From the NCBI GenBank assembly GCA_963578625.1, contig CAUZEO010000049.1, forward strand, positions 1 to 20,080: a stretch of 20,080 nucleotides of DNA, in the 5' to 3' direction. Under the pieces are notes generated by a model. It made no database searches. It was not told where the DNA came from and saw only the letters and a list, made by a program, of their open reading frames with translations. Position numbers and translations under genes: made by a program. Position 1 is the stretch's first letter; each line of letters begins with the position of its first letter. Below, one piece after another: positions 14,944 to 20,080 of this stretch. The DNA is from CAUZEO01 sp963578625. Its GTDB lineage: Bacteria > Verrucomicrobiota > Kiritimatiellia > SLOV01.

Positions 14944-15141
14944 TTAATTAGAAGCAATACGAATTTGACCTGCTCTGATGCGTATTTCAGGGGCGCGGTT
15001 GGGGTCCCGAGCGCCGTCTGTGTCGGAATTGGCGGTGCTTTGACCGTTCGCCGGCGGGTTCATCGTGAGTTCCACGTTCTCCGCGCGGTCAAAGAATGTG
15101 TCGTCGATGAACCGTTGCTTCCTGGTTCCAAGTTTTCTCAT
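14944..15141 (-). CDS. Possible small protein, 65 residues
   Basis: The ATG at 15141 overlaps the TGA of the upstream open frame as ATGA, a classic coupling arrangement. The product begins MRKLGTRKQRFIDDTFFDRA, continues through VELTMNPPANGQSTANSDTD, and ends in a polar, Arg-rich tail. It has no hydrophobic segment or recognised domain. It may be a real small gene or the leftover of a longer gene. Confidence 0.2.
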   Translation of the reverse strand: MRKLGTRKQRFIDDTFFDRAENVELTMNPPANGQSTANSDTDGARDPNRAPEIRIRAGQIRIASN

Positions 15142-15428
15142 TTTACAAATTCATCCGGCTCATTTTCCCTATCCTGCAACGCGCCGTATTCCTCGCCAAC
15201 ATAGAACGTGGCCTTGTACCTGTCCCTCACGATGGTGACCAGGTAGAGTCCGTTTCGCGTGGCGCGATTTTTCCCGATCGCGTGCTTCCTTCCATACCGC
15301 AAAGCCACTCGGTGTTTCGATTGCCGCAACCTGTCATGCCATTGCGCGCACAGGAAAGCTTCGGAACCTGAGGTTTGGAAGTAATAGGATTGCGCGACAG
15401 GAACGTTTCGTACGATTTCCGTGCCGGG
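15138..15428 (-). other. 97-codon open frame right after the giant gene's stop
   Basis: In the same frame as the giant protein, translation would continue without a stop for 97 codons after TAA (15429-15431) to TGA at 15138-15140. Composition is protein-like (VPVAQSYYFQTSGSEAF, RNGLYLVTIVRDRYKATFYV). The family is not recognised. It could be a former C-terminal extension separated by a nonsense mutation, a separate gene starting at an internal TTG (15329), or chance. Confidence 0.3.
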
Positions 15429-18400
15429 TTACCGTTTTGGTGGTGCCGCTTCACGAATGACGGCGCCGTGCTCGTCGTGCATGACCAACAGCGCGAAATT
15501 CTCGACCCCGTCCAGATCGCTGGTGCTTAACGAGACATAATCGAATTGGCCTCGAAGATCCGTGTAGCCGTCTTTGAAGAAGCGGATTCTGCCGTCGGTC
15601 GTCATGCGGGCATAAACCTTTACATAGGTTTTCGGCAGGGGCTCCCGGGATTGTTTTCGCGTCACATGCACAATGCCGTAGTTCTCGATGACATGCAGCG
15701 AGAGATCGTTTGCATAGTATACCTGCGACTTGCTGATGCCGCCGGCCGTGGCCTCGACCATGATGTTTTTCCCTTGGAATTCGTCGGGCAGGTCAAATGA
15801 CACGGCGTGTTGGGTCTCCGGCAATTCAACCTCATCTACGCGCCGCGGGTTGATGTAGGCGAAGTGTCCCCTGTCATCCCGCGCGAACGGACTTTTTGAA
15901 AACAAGAGTTCTATATCCATTGGGTAGTAGCTCAACGTGCAGGCGGTGAGGTTCTGGTAGTCCATCCGAATTTGCCCGTCTTCCACCTGGAATTCAAGGG
16001 ACGGTTCGGTGGCCGCGAGCCGTCCCTGGAGCTGTTCGCGGTCCCGTTCATCCGAGATCGTTGCTGTTTTGCCCGAAAGCTCGGCCAATTGCGTTCCGGC
16101 GTCCGCAAACCTTTTTCGCCAGGCGGGTACGGGATGATTTGCGTACTGATCGACGATCGCGCGGGCATCGTCCACCGCACCTCGGTAAAAAGCCACGTAC
16201 AGTTTGAGATAATCGTACTGCAGGGCTTCGTGCAGGTCCTCCCGGCGAAGAGAATCGAAGAAGGCAATCGCCTCATCCACCCGATCCTGCAGCAACAGGT
16301 AATAGGCAACGCCAAGCCGGTCCGCCGGATCCGGGCTCTCCTTGTAGCGCAGGACATTCATGAACCGGTGATACTGGTCATAGAACCGGTCATTAAGAAT
16401 TTTCCGGTGTTTCCCCAACATGTGCACGCGTGCATTGACGAGGGGTTTGTACTCCATGTGCTGGTAGGTATGGCGGGCGACCGAGTCGACGGTCAGCAGG
16501 GGAGAGACGAGCCAGGCTCCACACCTCGACGCGAATGCGCTGTGCCGCAGATACTCCCGCGCTGCCGGCAGTTCGTTGTGGAGTAGCGCATAGGACCAAA
16601 GCGTCTGATTGAAGGCGCGCCGCGTAGACAGCAACCGGATGAATGTTTGAAAATCTTTCTGCTTCTTCATTCGCCAAGCGATTTTCGTCAGGTCGAGCCG
16701 GTGAATGTTGTGGGTATTCAGGTAGTTGACGACCTCGTCCGTGCTTCCGTTTTGTGAAACGTACTCCCACGACGCGGTGTCGATGGAGCTGAGCTTACCG
16801 ACCACGTGAAACGAAATTCCCTCCGCGGAGGCCACGAATCTGTCCCCTAACGCAATGTGCGCAGGGTAATGCCTGAAGTCCCCGTCTTCCGGGAAGTAGA
16901 AGTGGTACTCGAACTTAAAGGTGGAATAGGGTTCGAGGTTGATGGGGACGGCGCGAGTGAAGAATCCGTTCTGAAGCGGCAGGGCGCCTTCGGGGATCTG
17001 GGCCAGAACCCGCAATTTCCGGCGCGTCGAAGTCGGGTTCGTCAGCACGATCTGCGCACCGTAGGCGGTGCGGACGAGAAACTCGTCGGTCACAAACTTG
17101 TCGTATTTCTCGTTTCCTTCGAATCGGTACCGATCGTCCGCCCGGAAGAAATTTTCGCTGACCAGGAGAGGTGTCGCGTCGCCTACCGGATCTCCCCGGC
17201 GGATCTCCTTAACCGCAATCAGAGCGGGGCCCGCGACCTTGAGGGTAAAACCAAGTCCTTCGGTTTCCGTTTCATGCTCCGGGGCTTTGAATGGCAGGTC
17301 CAGTACGGACAGGGCCAGGATCATCTCGGCAAAATTGCCCGAGGCGTGAATAAAGTTGGGGGAGGTGAATGGTCCGTTTCCATCATCCCCTGCGTAATCA
17401 TTCCAGAATGCGTTGACACGAATGAGTTCCGCGTTCTGCTGCTCGATTGGGAGTTTGTAGTAATTGTTTTCTACCCATTCTTCTGTCTTGTCGAGTTGCC
17501 GGAACAGTGCCTGTACGGATCCTAATTCTCTCTCTCCGAGCGCGTAAAATGCATCTTCGCCGTCAAAAACAGCTTCCTCCTGATTGAAAGTGCGCATGAC
17601 TCCGTCCGAGCGGGAAATTTCGGAGGTCCGCTGTGCCGGCTCTAAGGCGGGCGCGAATCTGGCTACGGTATCCACCCCCGGGGCATTTCTGATGACAGGA
17701 TGAGAGCCGCCGGAGGGTTTGGCCATGCTTCGAGATGCCCGTACTTTCTTTTTGGCGGCATCTTTTGCGTCTTTAATTCCCAGCCTGTCCGAAGTTTCCA
17801 TTGCCGAACCGCGCAATGCGGTGTTCAGCAGATGGTCCAGTGCATCTGCGTCCGGAACGATGAGATCGAAGCGGTCCTGAGTGTCTCGCCGAACATTTTC
17901 AAGACCGGGCGATTCGCGTTGCGCCAGCAATATTCGCTCCACCGCGTTTAGTCGGCCGAAGGCCCAGGCATCGACATATCCGGACAGGTCCTCACCGAGC
18001 AGCCACTGGTCGAGAAAGGTTTTGTCCTTCTTGTTGGCTAGATACGGCTTCACAATCGTGTCGAAGAACGGTTTGTCCTTGTGAAAAAGAAAGAAGCTCA
18101 ACTCGTGGCACGCGTGGCGCGAGTATACATCGTTCTTTTCACTGGCTTCCATCTCGTGCCAGCGCAGTAGAAATCGGAATTCTTCCAGGGCGGGGTTCTC
18201 GCTCAGCGTGGCGTACAAGTTGAAAACCGCGGGAAGTGAATCGTAGAGTTCCATCGCGGAGGTGGTGAGGTCCACGAGTTTGAACTCTTCTCCGGTACCC
18301 CGTGCCGCCACCGATTTCTGTTCCGTGAAATGTACATCGGGATCAAGTCCCGCCAGTAATCGCAGATCGCGCGCTTCCGGAGCCTTTCCCTCCAGTGACG

Positions 18401-20080
18401 ATTCACGATAGGCGACCGTCAGCGGGTCAACCGCGACGACGTGAATCTGGGTGCGAGGTCCAAGCTCGTTTCGCTTGATCGTGACCAAGCCGTCTTCGTC
18501 CGGTTTCAAGTTCGTCAACAGAAGAGAAGGCGTTTGCAGGAAGTCGAGGTTTACGCTGTTGGCTTGCCGGTCGAGTCCAAAGTGGTTCCTTTGCAAAACC
18601 TTCTCGGCGAAACTTTCCAAGGGCATGGCCACGTCATCGAACGCCTCCCCTCCAGCCGCCTCATCTTTCGCCGTTTGCGTTTTTCGAATACTCCATGGAT
18701 TGAGCAGGAGTTCGGGTCGATTCAGCATATTGCCCGGGAACTGCTTCGCATATCTCCGGTCCAGGATGTAGCGGTACTCATCGCCGATATTGCGCTCCGC
18801 GACATACTGCGATTCAGGAGGAAATAGCTTGAACGCCTGTTCGCCGGGGGAACCGGCCGTCAGATGATCGAACAAGCTGTACCCGGGGATGAACTGCGTG
18901 GCCACGACGTGAATGCGGGTAAATGAAGTGGGATTCAGCACCCGGATCCTGATCTCCTTGTTGTCGATTTCAAGGTCCGCCAACTGGAGAGGATCGGGGA
19001 TGCGGCGCTGCAGGATTCGTTGCGGTGAAAGAATGAAACCGTGATCCAAGGTGCCGTCGGTGACGCGCACCCTGGTCTTATGATTCGAGTGTTTGAACGT
19101 CAGTTCGTAATTCCCTGCCGGCAAATCATCCACGATGAGAAAGCCGCTATCGTACCGCAGGTGGCTTGTGCGGTCGGTGACGTAGGTTTCCCCGCGCAGT
19201 TCAAGCAGGGAGTAGAGGAGGCGGGGGTCTCCATTTACCGGGCCTGCGTAGGGGATTAGGATCGGTTCTTTCGTGCCGGCATGCAGTGAAGGCGAGTAGG
19301 GATATCGGTCCCGGATCATGTGCCAGATCCGCCCGCCGCCGGTGGACGTTTTCGCCGTCAAATACGTTATGTCGTCTAGCTTTCCAAGGTCGATCATGCC
19401 GGTGTCGTCCGTCTGCAGCGTCTGGTGGACGGTCCGCTTGAAGTACCGATGCTTGAATTCAAGGTTCACCGGGGTGTCTGCCTTTGGTTCGCCATTCTTT
19501 CCCAGGACATACATTCGGTATGCGCCGGCCACGCGGGAGAGATGAATGGAATCTACTGAAAGGGTGTTGTCTATCTCGTTGAGACGAAAGAGTGCCTGGT
19601 CCGCCACATCCTGCTGTTCCTGGAGGCTCAGGTTCTCGACCTTGGCGGAGACGTCGAACTGGATGGATGTAATGCCGTCAGGAACCTTGAACCGGTGGGT
19701 CGTCGTGTCGGCCAGTTCCAACTTGAAGTCGGGCACCTCGAGTGATGAGGAGACGCCTTGCCGTTCGGTGGAAGTGATGCGCAGGCGTACATTCTTGAGC
19801 AACGACAGCCCTACCGGGTTACCATTCAACTCGAGCGTCGGACGAAATATGACTTCGGCTTCTTCTCCTTTCACAAGGGACTCCCGGTCCACGTACGCGC
19901 CCGCGTGAAGTTTGTAGGACTCCGCGACGTGCTCAAATTGCGCCATGGTGCACCGCGTTCCATCTTTGAGAATCACCTGCTGCGGACCCGGACTCGTGCT
20001 GAACGGGACGATCACCGCGCCGTTTTCATTCGGCCTGTACTCTTTGCCGCCAAGCCAGAGGACCGCGTTGGGGTGGGGCT
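15429..20080 (-). CDS. Giant macroglobulin/TPR-like protein, 5' partial
   Basis: At least 1549 residues are visible and the frame is open to the window edge. The internal GTG at 20015 is therefore not the real start, and a signal peptide would lie outside. The layout by position: N-terminal beta-rich regions resembling macroglobulin (MG) domains (about 19950-18450), including VDDLPAGNYELTFKHSNHKT; an alpha-helical block with HACHELSFFLFHKDKPFFD and KKDKTFLDQWLLGEDLSGYV (about 18250-17800); a Lys/Ala-rich linker (about 17800-17690); and another beta region with GDRFVASAEGISFHVVGKLS (to about 16790). TPR-like helices follow (about 16350-16090, LGVAYYLLLQDRVDEAIAFF), then a C-terminal beta domain (RGQFDYVSLSTSDLDGVENF). 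The A2M thioester motif GCGEQ is absent. It is related to large, poorly characterised PVC/Planctomycete proteins and is probably an envelope or extracellular protein. No function is assigned. Confidence 0.8.
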   Translation of the reverse strand, partial: PHPNAVLWLGGKEYRPNENGAVIVPFSTSPGPQQVILKDGTRCTMAQFEHVAESYKLHAGAYVDRESLVKGEEAEVIFRPTLELNGNPVGLSLLKNVRLRITSTERQGVSSSLEVPDFKLELADTTTHRFKVPDGITSIQFDVSAKVENLSLQEQQDVADQALFRLNEIDNTLSVDSIHLSRVAGAYRMYVLGKNGEPKADTPVNLEFKHRYFKRTVHQTLQTDDTGMIDLGKLDDITYLTAKTSTGGGRIWHMIRDRYPYSPSLHAGTKEPILIPYAGPVNGDPRLLYSLLELRGETYVTDRTSHLRYDSGFLIVDDLPAGNYELTFKHSNHKTRVRVTDGTLDHGFILSPQRILQRRIPDPLQLADLEIDNKEIRIRVLNPTSFTRIHVVATQFIPGYSLFDHLTAGSPGEQAFKLFPPESQYVAERNIGDEYRYILDRRYAKQFPGNMLNRPELLLNPWSIRKTQTAKDEAAGGEAFDDVAMPLESFAEKVLQRNHFGLDRQANSVNLDFLQTPSLLLTNLKPDEDGLVTIKRNELGPRTQIHVVAVDPLTVAYRESSLEGKAPEARDLRLLAGLDPDVHFTEQKSVAARGTGEEFKLVDLTTSAMELYDSLPAVFNLYATLSENPALEEFRFLLRWHEMEASEKNDVYSRHACHELSFFLFHKDKPFFDTIVKPYLANKKDKTFLDQWLLGEDLSGYVDAWAFGRLNAVERILLAQRESPGLENVRRDTQDRFDLIVPDADALDHLLNTALRGSAMETSDRLGIKDAKDAAKKKVRASRSMAKPSGGSHPVIRNAPGVDTVARFAPALEPAQRTSEISRSDGVMRTFNQEEAVFDGEDAFYALGERELGSVQALFRQLDKTEEWVENNYYKLPIEQQNAELIRVNAFWNDYAGDDGNGPFTSPNFIHASGNFAEMILALSVLDLPFKAPEHETETEGLGFTLKVAGPALIAVKEIRRGDPVGDATPLLVSENFFRADDRYRFEGNEKYDKFVTDEFLVRTAYGAQIVLTNPTSTRRKLRVLAQIPEGALPLQNGFFTRAVPINLEPYSTFKFEYHFYFPEDGDFRHYPAHIALGDRFVASAEGISFHVVGKLSSIDTASWEYVSQNGSTDEVVNYLNTHNIHRLDLTKIAWRMKKQKDFQTFIRLLSTRRAFNQTLWSYALLHNELPAAREYLRHSAFASRCGAWLVSPLLTVDSVARHTYQHMEYKPLVNARVHMLGKHRKILNDRFYDQYHRFMNVLRYKESPDPADRLGVAYYLLLQDRVDEAIAFFDSLRREDLHEALQYDYLKLYVAFYRGAVDDARAIVDQYANHPVPAWRKRFADAGTQLAELSGKTATISDERDREQLQGRLAATEPSLEFQVEDGQIRMDYQNLTACTLSYYPMDIELLFSKSPFARDDRGHFAYINPRRVDEVELPETQHAVSFDLPDEFQGKNIMVEATAGGISKSQVYYANDLSLHVIENYGIVHVTRKQSREPLPKTYVKVYARMTTDGRIRFFKDGYTDLRGQFDYVSLSTSDLDGVENFALLVMHDEHGAVIREAAPPKR

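Larger units (their letters stand above)
14860..15428. other. Intergenic region with possible small reading frames
   Basis: This 569-bp stretch lies between the giant protein's stop and the aldo/keto reductase start. It includes the tandem duplication at its left end. On the minus strand a frame stays open for 97 codons directly after the giant protein's stop, and a 65-codon frame overlaps its end; both are listed separately. No promoter or terminator could be placed. Confidence 0.45.

Noticed and set aside
14935..15204. Plus-strand 89-codon open frame in the gap beside the giant gene
   Set aside because: It has no ribosome binding site or recognisable motif. The minus-strand frames there look slightly more protein-like, and neither is strong.
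15138..15329. REP-associated tyrosine transposase remnant, suggested by NGLYLVTIVRDRYKATF
   Set aside because: It resembles only the common 'YFVTI' start of that family; no HUH motif or other conserved block follows.
15429..20015. GTG at 20015 as the true start of the giant protein
   Set aside because: The frame is open upstream to the window edge with protein-like codons (NAVLWLGGKEYRPNENG), and there is no signal peptide at 20015.

Overview
This is a bacterial chromosome window of moderately high GC. It mixes intact enzymes with an unusual number of broken genes and short interspersed hairpin repeats. Three things suggest an environmental bacterium of the PVC group (Verrucomicrobia, Kiritimatiellae, Lentisphaerae or Planctomycetes) or a similar carbohydrate-degrading lineage such as Hydrogenedentes: the DUF4838 secreted protein, the very large macroglobulin-like protein, and word-like intergenic repeats. 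This placement is inference; the window has no rRNA or tRNA.

Layout. Positions 1-390 hold two strong hairpins and no gene. Positions 395-733 hold an unrecognised coding fragment with a frame change. A carbon-nitrogen hydrolase follows on the minus strand (716-1663). Next come a truncated secreted-protein start (1714-1917), a doubtful membrane fragment, and a DUF4838 / GH67-N-like secreted protein on the plus strand (2276-4213). After a repeat-bearing gap there is an SGNH/GDSL hydrolase (4638-5429). Two decayed genes follow: a glucose/sorbosone-dehydrogenase-like pseudogene (about 5500-6368, plus) and an outer-membrane-barrel-like pseudogene (6564-7194, minus). A RidA-family protein lies at 7372-7836.

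The clearest functional unit is a minus-strand cluster from 12247 down to 8226: PIG-L deacetylase, glucosamine-6-phosphate deaminase (NagB), a NahK-like sugar kinase, and a Gfo/Idh/MocA oxidoreductase. The last three are tightly packed (a 16-bp overlap, then a 12-bp gap). It reads as an amino-sugar scavenging operon in which a PIG-L enzyme may take the place of NagA. Divergent from it is a UDP-sugar 4-epimerase-like gene (12642-13559), separated by a hairpin-rich gap with an 18-bp inverted repeat. NahK and a 4-epimerase together recall the lacto-N-biose/galacto-N-biose pathway, but no phosphorylase or uridylyltransferase is in view.

Beyond the epimerase are two gene remnants (13587-13763 and 13786-13895), an aldo/keto reductase on the minus strand whose start codon lies in a 22-bp tandem duplication, and a 570-bp gap with possible small reading frames. 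A giant macroglobulin/TPR-like protein then fills 15429-20080 on the minus strand and runs off the right edge, so its N-terminus is missing.

No CRISPR array, integrase, IS element with recognisable ends or canonical defence system was seen. The notable aspects are the amino-sugar operon, the large uncharacterised protein and the evidence of ongoing gene decay.
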